Source: Basidiobolus meristosporus CBS 931.73
Lineage: Eukaryota > Basidiobolomycota > Basidiobolomycetes > Basidiobolales > Basidiobolaceae
Direction of reading: 5' to 3'
Length of the DNA stretch: 64,000 bases
Assembly (NCBI GenBank): GCA_002104905.1
Contig: MCFE01000128.1
Location: forward strand, 62,001 to 126,000
Numbering within the stretch: the first letter of the stretch is position 1; the number at the start of each line of letters is the position of its first letter. Made by a program: the position numbers and the translations under genes. The notes below the pieces were generated by a model. That model did no database searches and was not told the DNA's origin. It was given only the letters and a program-made list of their open reading frames with translations. This document shows, piece by piece, positions 55,684 to 64,000 of the stretch.

Positions 55684-57853
55684 CTCCCACTCAGCTAAAT
55701 GTTCATACTGACTAGTCCTAATTTTGACCTAAGATATTTAAACTTGTCTTTAGCTAATAGTTTGGAAACTTGTCTTTAGCTAATGGTTTGGTAAATATGT
55801 CTGCAATCATTTCATCTGCAGGACAGTAAACTAAGTTAACTAAGTTATTCTCTATAGCTTCACGTATGAAATGATGTCTAATATCTATGTGCTTGGTTCT
55901 AGCATGAAAAGTTGGATTTCTACCTAATTGTATACATCCTTGATTATCTTGAAATAAAGTAATAGGCGTTTTTTGACATAGGCCTAAATCTGTAAACAGC
56001 TTTCTTAACCACATTGCTTCTTTTGTAGCTTCACAGGCTGCCATATACTCTGCCTCTGTGGTGGAAAGTGCCATGGTTGGTTGCTTTCTTGAATTCCATG
56101 AAATTGCTCCTGTACAGTAAAGAAAGGTGTATCCTGTGGTGGATCTTCTGTCTTCTAAGTTTTGTCCCCAATCTGCATCAGAGTATCCCACAAGATCTTG
56201 TTCTGAGTCCTTATAAGTGTATCTTAAGCAGATATAGCAGTTCCTTTTAGGTATCTAAAAATCCGCTTAACTGCTGCAATATGATCAGATCCATAATTCT
56301 GATTATGTTGGCTGACAACTCCCACTGAATATGAGATATCTGGACGTGTTCCAAGCATGATATACATCAGACTGCCAACCATAGATTGATAAGGAAAGTC
56401 AGGGCTTTTCAGATGGCACCATGCTCTCTTGATTTGGTTGAGTTTTGACCAAGTTCAGGTTTGTCTCCATTGGGGTAGCTGCCAGTTTACAGTCTTCCAT
56501 TTGGTACTTCTTTAGTATATCTTGAATATACTTGGATTGACTTAGGGTGATAGTCTGGGTACTTTTGTCTATGGAGAACTTAATCCCTAAGTAGTAACTA
56601 GGTACTCCTAAATCAGACATCTTGAACTCCTTAGATAGGCTGGATTTAGTTTCTTCCAATGTTTCTAGGTTATTGGTGGCTATAATAAGATCATCCACAT
56701 ATAGAGCTAATAGAACTGGATTTGCTCTATCTGGCTTATAGTATATACTATAGTCAGCATTACTTCTTTTGAAACTCAAGGATTCCAAATAAGAATCTAT
56801 CTTGCAATTCCAGGCTCTCAGTGATTGTTTGAGACCATAGTGTGACTTTTTAAGCTTGCAGACCAAATGGGGGTTATCTTGGTCAACAAACCCATCAGGC
56901 TGATTCATATACTTGTCCTCATCAAGTTCTCCATTCAAAAATGCAGTTTTTACATCCATTTGATGAATAAAAAACTTATATTTTGCTGCAATAGCCAAAA
57001 TTAATATGATGGAATTAAACTTGGCTACCGGTGCAAAGGTCTTAGTATAGTCAAGTCCTTTTGTTTGAGATTATCCTTTGGCTACAAGTCTTGCTTTGTA
57101 TCTTTCAATTGTACCATCAGCTTTGTATTTTGTCTTGAAGACTCATCTGCATCCAATTGATTATTGGTTGATTGGAAATTTGACTAAGTCCCAATGTTTG
57201 ATTTTCCATCAGGGCCTGATATTCCTCAGTCATTGCAGATCTCCAAAACTCTGTCTGAGGGCTATTTAGGGCCTCTTTTACAGTCTGGGGCTCATCAACA
57301 TGGACTGAATAGGCATAGGCTAAGTTTGTACCCTCATTGATATAGTAATTTGGGCTATTTCTTGTCCAATTGGATCTCTGGGCATTTGATACTGGAATGA
57401 TCACTTCTGGGATATTCCTGGGCACTGATTCTGGCTGAACCACGGTTGGAGAGTCCTCTGGAGTGAAAAAATTTTCATTGTTTTGCTCTGATTCAATCCT
57501 GACAATTGGTGGACTTGAGATCAAATTTTTGTCATCATCCAATGTCATTTTTTGTGAAAATTTTGAATTTTCATCAAACAACACATCCCTGGACTTGATC
57601 AGCTTCTTTGCTTTGGTATTGTAGAGTCTGTATGCCTCACTCTCATTGCAGTAGCCCAAAAATATGCATTTTACACTTTTTGGCTCAAATTTCAACTGAT
57701 TTCCGGCCAGTTTTTTGGCATATGCTGTACACCCAAATATTCTTAGATGTTCTGCACTTGGTCTGTATCCATACCATGCTTCAAATGGAGTAGAATCACA
57801 AAGTATTCTGTTATAACTCCTATTTTTAAGATGTATAGCAGTGGCAACTGATT
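55684..57853 (-). pseudogene. Copia-A C2 pol, second part (integrase end to RNase H)
   Basis: Continues the polyprotein on the left of LTR-X. It includes SVATAIHLKNRSYNRILCDSTPF, the linker, RT with QMDVKTAFLNGELDEDKYM (56960-56890) and LYVDDLIIATNN, and RNase H with YSDADWGQNLEDRRSTTGY (56191-56140), TEAEYMAACEATKEAMWL and DIFTKPLAKDK. Lesions: a TGA in place of the Trp of CRWVF (near 57142), a TAA in GYSQ (near 57075), a one-base insertion near 56405 and a rearranged spot near 56230. Just before the 3' end, a ~20-base stretch around tttagctaatagtttgg is duplicated (55750-55790), changing the C-terminus to KFPNY. Confidence 0.85.
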
Positions 57854-57857
57854 CCGC

Positions 57858-58928
57858 TGTAGTGGGGTGACAGTGACACCCACTGACAGATGTGCTCATT
57901 CCCTTATTTTCTACTTCCCTATATCTCTACTACACTTATTTTAGTTTTATCCCATTTGTCTTACCCAATCAGTACTATCCCATAAGCTGGTTGACTATCA
58001 CACCTGCTTGCCTTATTGCATAAGTTACCCCTCACTTTATGTAAGATTACTGGCTATAAGTGCTTCTATATTAGGCAAGAACCCGCGTCAGTACCCGTGA
58101 CACATGATCAACCCGTGCTATCATCCCTACCATTTTCATACCATATATGGTATCCCCATGTTACACAGGTTTCAGAATACTGATTCCTGATTGGTTGGAT
58201 GTGCTGTGCCTCTTGTAACCTTCCGGCACCTACTTAGAACATTCTTAGGTCATTCTGATGTCATTAACATTTCTGTTGATATCCGGAACCTTCTGGAACA
58301 CCATGATTAGTAATCACTTAGCCAGTAAGAAAAGTATATAAGGGAGACTATCCCTCAACAATAAATCATCATCCCTTTTATCAATATACCAACTTGTTGA
58401 TTAGTGTGATCACTGCTACCTGCTGCTACCTGAACTTCCAACCCCAGACCATAGGACACTCCCAGGAAACCGCGCTGACAGCCAACTGACCTTGGAGGCA
58501 CTACTTGTGAGGAATACTCAGAGTAGGTATCTTTTATTATATTTTATTCTTTCCCAAGTTTGTTCTTGTACAGGCAAAGATACTTTTCTGTCTTTGTAAC
58601 TATTGACCACAGCTGCATTCTTATCAAGTCCCTGCTGGTGGAGTTTACAGTTGTTTTGACTTTGGAAGCTTTAGTACATTGTCATCTCAAAGGACGCTGA
58701 ACCCAGCTCATACTTTTGTTAAGATGCCAACTAAGTTGGGGATTGTAGCTCAATAGTTTTCCCTTGACAAGCTTGTGGCTTTATTCCCCTTCACATTAGA
58801 TTAGAGACAGAACCCAGGTATTCCTAGCAAGCTTTTGCCAGAGGTTATCGCACCCAGTGAACACCCCACACACAAAACACTTGAGAAGTGTTGGACGTAT
58901 CTCTCCCTTGGACCTATACACCACCACA
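57858..58928 (+). mobile_element. LTR-X copy 3
   Basis: 1071-bp LTR-X, TGTAGTGGGGTGACAG to ATACACCACCACA, with the 4-bp duplication CCGC (57854-57857 and 58929-58932). The intact target is visible in C1 (5652-5664, opposite strand). TATA box in aagtatataaggg (58335-58342). It shares with copy 1 long blocks such as ccaactgaccttggaggcac and gttatcgcacccagtgaacacc. Confidence 0.88.
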
Positions 58929-58932
58929 CCGC

Positions 58933-60768
58933 CCAAAAATCATGGGATAATTTTTGATCATGGATCATAGATCTTGCCATATCAATTATTGATCTGTTAG
59001 CTTGTTCTGCTACTCCATTTTGCTGTGGGGAGTATGGTACAGTAGTCTCTTGCTTTATCCCATGAATTTTGCAGAAGTGGATGAAGAGTTTTGAGGTATA
59101 TTCTCCACCATTGTCAGAGCGTATTTTCTTGATTTTTTCACCAGTTTCTCTCTCCACCATGGCTTTAAACTCCCTGAACTTAGACAGAGCTTCTTCCTTT
59201 CTCTCCATGAAGTAGACCCATGTGTATCTTGTATAATCATCAATAAAAGTGATTAAATAATTCATCCCACCTAAGGATAAATTTTGCATAGGTCCACACA
59301 GATCTGAGTGAATTAGATCTAATTTTTTCTTAGTTTTGATTAACCCAGAGCTCTTGAACAGTTGTCTGGCTTGTTTCCCATATATGCAGGCTTCACAGTG
59401 CTCCAAATTAGCTGGGGGATCAATTTTCACTCCAGAAATTAGCTGATCTTTGATCATTTTGATCAAATAATCAGAATTGATGTGTCCAAATCTCCTGTGC
59501 CAAAGCATTGGTGTTTCTTCATTTAAGTTACTTATATTGGCTTCCAAATATGATGGAATATTAGTCAACCTGTATAGATTCTGATCTCTGATGCCCAAAG
59601 CAATATGGGCACCATTTTGATCAGTCATCCTGCATCCAGAATTGTCAAAACTGAAACTGAGTCCTTCCGCTGTGGCCTTGCTTACAGAGAGTAGGTTCTT
59701 GGCTATTTCTGGTACATAGAGTACTTCTTTAAAGGTCAGTGTATGGCTTCCTGCATTGCTTCTAAGGTTTACTTGGATAGTTCCTTCTCCCACTGCATCA
59801 AGTGTTCTATTGTCACCCATGAAAACCTTCTTAATTGGAATTTCTTGATATTGGGTAAAAAGTTCTTTTTGGTGTGTAAAGTGTTGAGAAGCTCCAGAGT
59901 CAATATACCACGTCTGAGAATCCTTGTTTGTGGTCATATTTAGTGCAGATATGAATAGTCTATCTTCAGTTGTTGCAGCATTTCCATATTCAGGCTTCTT
60001 TTGCTGATTATCTTTCTTTTTGAGACACCGGTCTGATGTGTGTCCTTTCCTTTTGCAGTAGTTGCAAAATAGGTTGCTGTTGCCTTTGTAGGGTCTTGGG
60101 TACCTCCTTTGTTGGTTATCATTGCTTATTAAAGCATTTTCTTCTTCCTTCTTATGGGCACTTGATTTTCTTAATTCTTCATCCAGGAGCCTTCCATATA
60201 TGTAATTTAAGGTCAAATCTTCAGTTCTGGACTCTAGGGCTGATACAAGGCCCTGAAACTTGTCTGTCAGGCTATTCAGGATGGTAACTATCACATCCTC
60301 ATTAGTAGTTGGTACGCCCACAGATTCCATCTCATCTACCAGCAGGGTAATTCTGTTAATTAGATTTTTCATTTCTTCTCCTGGTAGCATCTTTGTAGTA
60401 AAGAATTTTTGTCTCAGATACATTTTCTTGGCAGCTGAACATGACTGGTAGGTGTCTTCTAATGCTTTCCAGGCATTCTTTGCTGTTTTTGCTCTTGAGC
60501 ATTGAATTAGCAATTTGTCCTTGACATTAAGGCAAATGTAGTTAAAGGCACTTTGTTCTTTCTTCTGGTACTTTAATGCTTCCTCTCCCGTGTTTTTAGG
60601 AGGGCATTCTTCTCCTATGACAATATCCCAAAGGCCTCTTTCTTGTAGCAGCATCTTCATCTTCACCTTCCACACTTGGTAATTAGATCCATCCAACTTC
60701 TCAGCAGAGGGAAAAATTCCAGTAATAGCAGTAGTAGACATTGCAGAGAGTGACAGCTTGGGGCTCAT
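58933..60768 (-). pseudogene. Copia-A C2 gag-pol, first part
   Basis: Open from the gag start (ATG at 60768 in the primer site, or 60741 for MSTTAITG) through the gag zinc knuckle (CNYCKRKGHTSDRC), protease (WYIDSGASQHFT), and integrase zinc region (HRRFGHINSDYLIKM...CEACIYGKQ). It continues to the core motifs D (HSDLCGPM), D (SDNGGEYTS) and E (NGVAEQANRSI). It ends at the LTR-X insertion, after LSHDFWA. It retains the base that is missing from C1 near 60565, which shows the C1 frameshift to be a later event. The frame carries on ~40 codons into LTR-X. No stop occurs in this half. Confidence 0.9.
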
Positions 60769-60772
60769 AACC

Positions 60773-61121
60773 TGTTGTAAGAGTCTTGGAGATATTGGAA
60801 ATGATTGGGAGAACAAGTAGATTATGTGGTTTTCACTTAATGATTTATTGAATATAAAAGTAGTATTTATACTTCTACCTAATCTTGGCATTACAAACAC
60901 GTAGAATAGGTTAAGGAAGGTCCCAAGAACATGTGTGCAAAGTTTGGGGCTGTTTGGACAACTTTGAGAATTTTCATGTTGTGGGTACCTGGTATTTTGG
61001 TGAAAATATTCTAAGTAAATCCCGACAAGGAATTTGGTCAGTATTCTCTAGGATTTGAAGGTAATGATCTAAGTGACTAAGTTAGGTAAGTATTTAGGTG
61101 GAATTACAAATTTTTACAACA
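60773..61121 (-). repeat. Copia-A C2 5' LTR
   Basis: 349-bp inverted LTR, TGTTGTAAGAGTC to AATTTTTACAACA. It keeps CpG at cccgacaagg and cacgtag, like C1. It is followed by the CAAAC duplication at 61122-61126. Confidence 0.92.
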
Positions 61122-62757
61122 CAAACCACAACAGAACCTTTGCACCAGTAGCCAAGCTTGATTCTATTAATATTGATATTAGCTATTCCAGCCAAGAATA
61201 AGTCATTTATTCATCAGATGGATGTAAAAACTACATTGCTGAGCAGGGAACCTGATGAGGACATGTATACAGACCAGCCTAAAGGGTTAGCTGACCAAGA
61301 TAACCCCCATTTGGTGTGCAGGGTCAAAGAATATCCATGTGGATCCATAAAACTACCTATAGCCAGGAATTACAAGATAGTTTCATATATGGAATGCCTG
61401 TATCTCCAGAGAGGTACTGCCAAGTATAGTATCTACTATAAGCCAGATAAAGCAGATTGAGTTCTACTGGCCTTATATGTCAGTTGTTGTATTATAGCTG
61501 CCCATAACCAAAAAAACTAGAAGAGACTATGTGGAGTTTGTCTAAACCCTAAGGGAATAACCAAGAAAAGGCCAGCAGACTACCATCATATTATCAGCAG
61601 ATTTCAACTTACCAAAGAGTGATATTGCTCAATATCTCAGGTAGTAGCTTCACAGCAGACATGAAGATATCCCTTCCAGGTAGAGACTAGGCCTGCTAGT
61701 ATTAATGCCAATCTTGTGAATCAGCTGCTTGTTACTTCCACCAGAAATTGCATCTCAAAAATTGTAGCAGAAACACTAGCTGAATACCAGCCAAATATTC
61801 AATGAATACTGACTTTGGGATTTTTCATAGGGTAAGGAGCTCAAGATATCAAATCTGGGAGAGCCAGGTTACTACTTAGGATACAGCTCTCCATAGACAG
61901 GAGTACCCTGACCATTGCCTTAAGCCAGTTCAAGTATATTCAAGATATGCTTATGAAGAACCAAATGGGAGGCCGTATATTTTGAGCTCCTCTGGTGAAG
62001 TCAAACCCTAACTTGGCCAAAACTCAACCAAATCAAGAGAGCCTGGAGCCATCTGAAAGCCCAGACTTCCCCTACCTATCCATGGTCAGCTAGCTTGATG
62101 TATATCACTCTAGCAGTATGCCTAGATATCTCATATTCAGTGGGAGGTGTTGGCAATCATAATCACCACTACAGATCTGATTGTATTGCAGCAATTAAGT
62201 GGATTATTGAATATTAAAAAGGAAGTGCTGTTATCTGCTTAAGGTATACCTATAGAGACCCAGAACATGATCTTTTGTGACACTATGATGCTGATTGGAG
62301 ACAAGATTTAGAGGACAGAAGATCTTTTACAGGATACACCTTTCTATTAAAGTAAAGGGGCAATTTCACAGTACTCCCAAGGGCAACCAAATGTAGCACT
62401 TTCAGCTGCTGAAGCAGAGTATATGGCAGCCTGTGAGGCTACTAAAAAACCAATGTGATTAAGAAAGCTTTCTAAAGTCTGAGGCTTATGTCAAAAACTG
62501 CCTATTACTTTGTTTCAAGATAATTGTGGATGTATACAATTAGGTAGAAATGCAACTCTTCATGCTAGAACCAAACACATAGATGTTAGACATCATTTCA
62601 TACATGAAGCTATAGAGAATAACTTGGTTAGCTTAGTTTACTGTCCTACAGATGAAATGATTGCAGACATATTTACCAGACCATTAGCCAGAGACTGATT
62701 TGAATATCTTGGGTCAAAATTAGGACTAGTCAGTATGAACATTTAATTGAGCGGGAG
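61122..62757 (+). pseudogene. Copia-A relic C3: RT to RNase H
   Basis: Plus-strand continuation of C3: RT with FAPVAKLDSI near 61137 and HQMDVKTTLLSREPDEDMYTDQPKG (61158-61460). Then comes a foreign or heavily altered block around 61490-61840 with little copia similarity, then RT/connection and RNase H (62270-62750). Conserved parts include ALSAAEAEYMAACEATK (TEAEYMA changed to AEAEYMA), FQDNCGCIQLGRNATLHARTKHIDVRHHF and DIFTRPLARD. Stops and indels are frequent. The frame ends at the atttaattgagcgggag purine tract. Confidence 0.8.
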
Positions 62758-62779
62758 TGTTGGAAAAATTTGTAATTTG
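62758..62779 (+). repeat. Truncated C3 3' LTR
   Basis: Only the first ~22 bases of the LTR remain (TGTTGGAAAAATTTGTAATTT). At about 62780 the sequence changes to non-repetitive, higher-GC DNA. The other ~330 bases of the LTR and the target duplication are lost. Confidence 0.75.
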
Positions 62780-63154
62780 TGGCAGTTCATTTTGATTTGC
62801 TTAGAGATACAGTGTCTCCAACAGCAGCAGGGGCACCAGGGATGTTGGGGGAAATGGTGCTTGGCTTACTGTGGTCTTTATGGGTAGGGGACCCCATATA
62901 GTTGAAATGGAGTGATCTGGGGAATGCCAAGGTATTGAATCTTAATCAGTTGAGGAGTGCTCAATCCCACAGAGGGACAGGTGATTAGGTGAGGGTGAAG
63001 CTCCTCTGAAAACCGGACAATGGGGATTAGGGTCAATCCTGAAAAGTGGTTGAGTAAGGGATCCCCACTCATGAATCCATAGAGCAGAAACGGGCATCTG
63101 GGCCACCTGCAATGACTGGCAAGATCCCGGCCAGTGCTTGGTAAGGGTGGCAGT
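62780..63154. other. Unassigned flank next to the repeat island
   Basis: No family match, LTR or credible gene. GC rises progressively compared with the repeats. A minus-strand frame of 64 codons (63072-62878) has no recognisable features. Parts could be untranslated or intergenic sequence of the neighbouring gene region. Confidence 0.4.
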
Positions 63155-63433
63155 TCACACCAGTATGTGGTCCACGAATCTATGGACGGATTTGGAGGAG
63201 CCAGCGTCTCCCAGCCCTATCCAGGCACTTCCTGTGGAACCGGGGGGGTTGGAGTGACACCTCGTGTCCCCCAAGAGAATCGGCCGGTTCCTAGACCGCC
63301 TTCCAAATAAGTCGATGCTTATCACCAACCTTGAGGCCATCGCCAATGCCCATCGAGTCTCCCTATCGGACCGTATCCCCAATTCCGCGCCATACCAGCG
63401 ACACAGCACCCCAAGAGCGATGTGGATGTCCAT
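63155..63433 (-). CDS. Possible small or partial gene, unknown
   Basis: A 92-codon minus-strand frame beginning MDIHIALGVLCRWYGAELG in GC-rich, CpG-containing sequence, unlike the repeats. The frame is open for eight more codons upstream (ENPLDCIQK), so it could be an exon with a start elsewhere. A plus-strand frame (63264-63470) overlaps it. Neither resembles a family I know. It lies 226 bp beyond the GOT1 stop in the same orientation. It may be chance in GC-rich DNA; transcript evidence would be needed. Confidence 0.2.
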   Translation of the reverse strand: MDIHIALGVLCRWYGAELGIRSDRETRWALAMASRLVISIDLFGRRSRNRPILLGDTRCHSNPPGSTGSAWIGLGDAGSSKSVHRFVDHILV

Positions 63434-63658
63434 CTTCTGGATGCAATCCAGCGGGTTCTCTTTTAATTAGGTTCTAGGCATTGAGGATGGGGGGTGGGGC
63501 AGTGATGTGATTAAGAAATGACCAAGTGGGCCTAGCTAAAACATAAGTAAGAAAGGGTGAAATCGGCGTGGCAGCCGGGAATGTACAAACTAGGCATGGG
63601 TCCGGGAGGGAGGGAGGGGGGACGCAGACAAGTAAGTAGGAGGGGGAAAGAAAATCCT
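63434..63658. other. 3' flank of the GOT1-like gene
   Basis: GC-rich, with purine-rich ggaggg runs on the plus strand (63605-63620, 63640-63650). Probably contains the 3' untranslated region of GOT1; no clear polyadenylation signal was identified beyond AATTAAAAG on the minus strand near 63465. Confidence 0.4.
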
Positions 63659-64000
63659 CTATACAGGTAGAGCGCTACTGGAAGCACGGTCCACAATCTA
63701 AAAATTCGCCCGGCTTGGGTTAGAGTGCGCGCTTCGTTGACAGCGAAAAGCGTGTGTAGGTTACCTTGGAGATAAACGGCAGGTTCAACAAGTGGCCTAT
63801 GATAGGCAGTCTACGCAGGAAGCTGAACACGACTGGGAAGAAATCCCTGATGAGGAGGGAGGGGAAACCGTTAGCAGTGGGGGGGGTCACGAGAATACGG
63901 TCTAAGGAACCACTCACCCGAAGAGGTTGATGAAGCCGAACAACTCGATAGACATCCCGGTGATGGGCCACTTGATCAACACCAAAAATATCCCACCCAA
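63659..64000 (-). CDS. GOT1: GOT1-like vesicle transport protein, C-terminal part (3 exons)
   Basis: Minus-strand exons at >64000-63918, 63846-63765 and 63697-63659. They read GGIFLVLIKWPITGMSIELF, then FINLFG|DFFPVVFSFLRRLP and IIGHLLNLPFISK, then IVDRASSSALPV and stop. This is the C-terminal half of GOT1, a small four-helix membrane protein of the Golgi/ER that assists vesicle transport and fusion. The WP-x-x-G...GF-x-x-LF...FFPV...LR-x-x-P...LNLP run and a terminal VDR...LPV are family features. Introns: 63917-63847 (gtgagt...cag, CTGCTAAC branch at about 63877-63870) and 63764-63698 (gtaacc...tag, ctctaac near 63725). Both keep the frame. The first half lies beyond the window. Intact, and the only credible host gene seen. 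Confidence 0.85.

Larger units (their letters stand above)
55352..61121 (-). mobile_element. Copia-A C2: complete but inactivated (minus), split by LTR-X
   Basis: Inverted Copia-A with 3' LTR at 55352-55683 (332 bp, with a ~17-bp deletion) and 5' LTR at 60773-61121 (349 bp), primer site 60760-60772, and a perfect duplication CAAAC (55347-55351, 61122-61126). It lies in the RT of the older, plus-oriented C3. LTR-X (57858-58928) is inserted in its integrase. Without that 1075-bp insertion the element is ~4.7 kb, the same as C1. Confidence 0.93.

Noticed and set aside
1-62780. CRISPR arrays, operons, riboswitches or prokaryotic origins
   Set aside because: No short regularly spaced repeats were seen, and every recognisable gene is eukaryotic; the direct repeats are transposon copies.
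63264-63470. 68-codon plus-strand frame near GOT1
   Set aside because: It overlaps an opposite-strand frame of similar quality in GC-rich DNA; neither has a known domain, so the plus frame was not listed as a gene.
63536-63589. Alternative last exon of GOT1
   Set aside because: An exon starting at 63589 would also be in frame, but the exon at 63697-63659 gives the family-like VDR...LPV ending with a normal 67-bp intron.

Overview
The window looks like nuclear DNA of a fungus. About 62.8 kb is a dense, nested graveyard of transposable elements. The last ~1.2 kb is higher-GC, gene-like sequence carrying the 3' end of a three-exon GOT1-like vesicle-traffic gene on the minus strand. Its short introns (71 and 67 bp) have good GT-AG ends and a CTGCTAAC-type branch site. 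The abundance of Tnp2 (CACTA-like) transposases and the GOT1 sequence suit a basidiomycete or related dikaryan fungus; I cannot name the genus. No tRNA, rRNA, CRISPR array or prokaryotic feature was seen.

Five repeat families recur. (1) Copia-A is a Ty1/copia LTR retrotransposon with ~350 bp LTRs. One nearly intact copy lies at 3465-8151, a second, broken one at 55352-61121 (minus), a solo LTR at 50206-50554, a deleted copy at 51279-53332, and several decayed relics. (2) Copia-B is a second copia family with a ~369 bp LTR at 28802-29170; degraded copies lie at 28802-31974, 34560-37970 and 40005-41776. (3) A Ty3/gypsy family with ~368 bp LTRs lies at 22827-26760 (minus), 26761-28801 (plus), and as a gag-integrase deletion derivative at 41777-43344. 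(4) A CACTA-like DNA transposon carries two divergently transcribed genes: a Tnp2-type transposase and an unrecognised accessory protein ('gene A') with ~69-residue internal tandem repeats. At least seven partial copies are present. (5) A PIF/Harbinger-type transposon at 11743-16235 carries a DDE transposase and a divergent 412-codon accessory gene; a non-autonomous relative lies at 2123-3302.

A sixth unit, called LTR-X here (1.07-1.08 kb, TG...CA ends, 4-bp target duplications), is present as three complete solo copies at 13034-14114, 17782-18847 and 57858-58928, each inside another element, plus one relic.

Layout: 1-3376 CACTA copy T1, split by the Harbinger relative; 3377-16452 an old minus-strand Copia-A (C4), split by Copia-A C1 and by the Harbinger; 16460-21190 an LTR-X relic and CACTA copy T2, split by LTR-X; 21200-43344 nested copia and gypsy elements with CACTA copy T3 among them; 43345-55290 CACTA copies T4 to T7 with Copia-A insertions; 55290-62779 an old Copia-A (C3), split by Copia-A C2, which is itself split by LTR-X; 62780-64000 the gene-like flank with GOT1. 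Only Copia-A C1 looks recently active. The rest carry stops, frameshifts and deletions, and many differences fit CpG to TpG/CpA change. Names T1-T7, C1-C9, gene A and LTR-X are labels made for this report.
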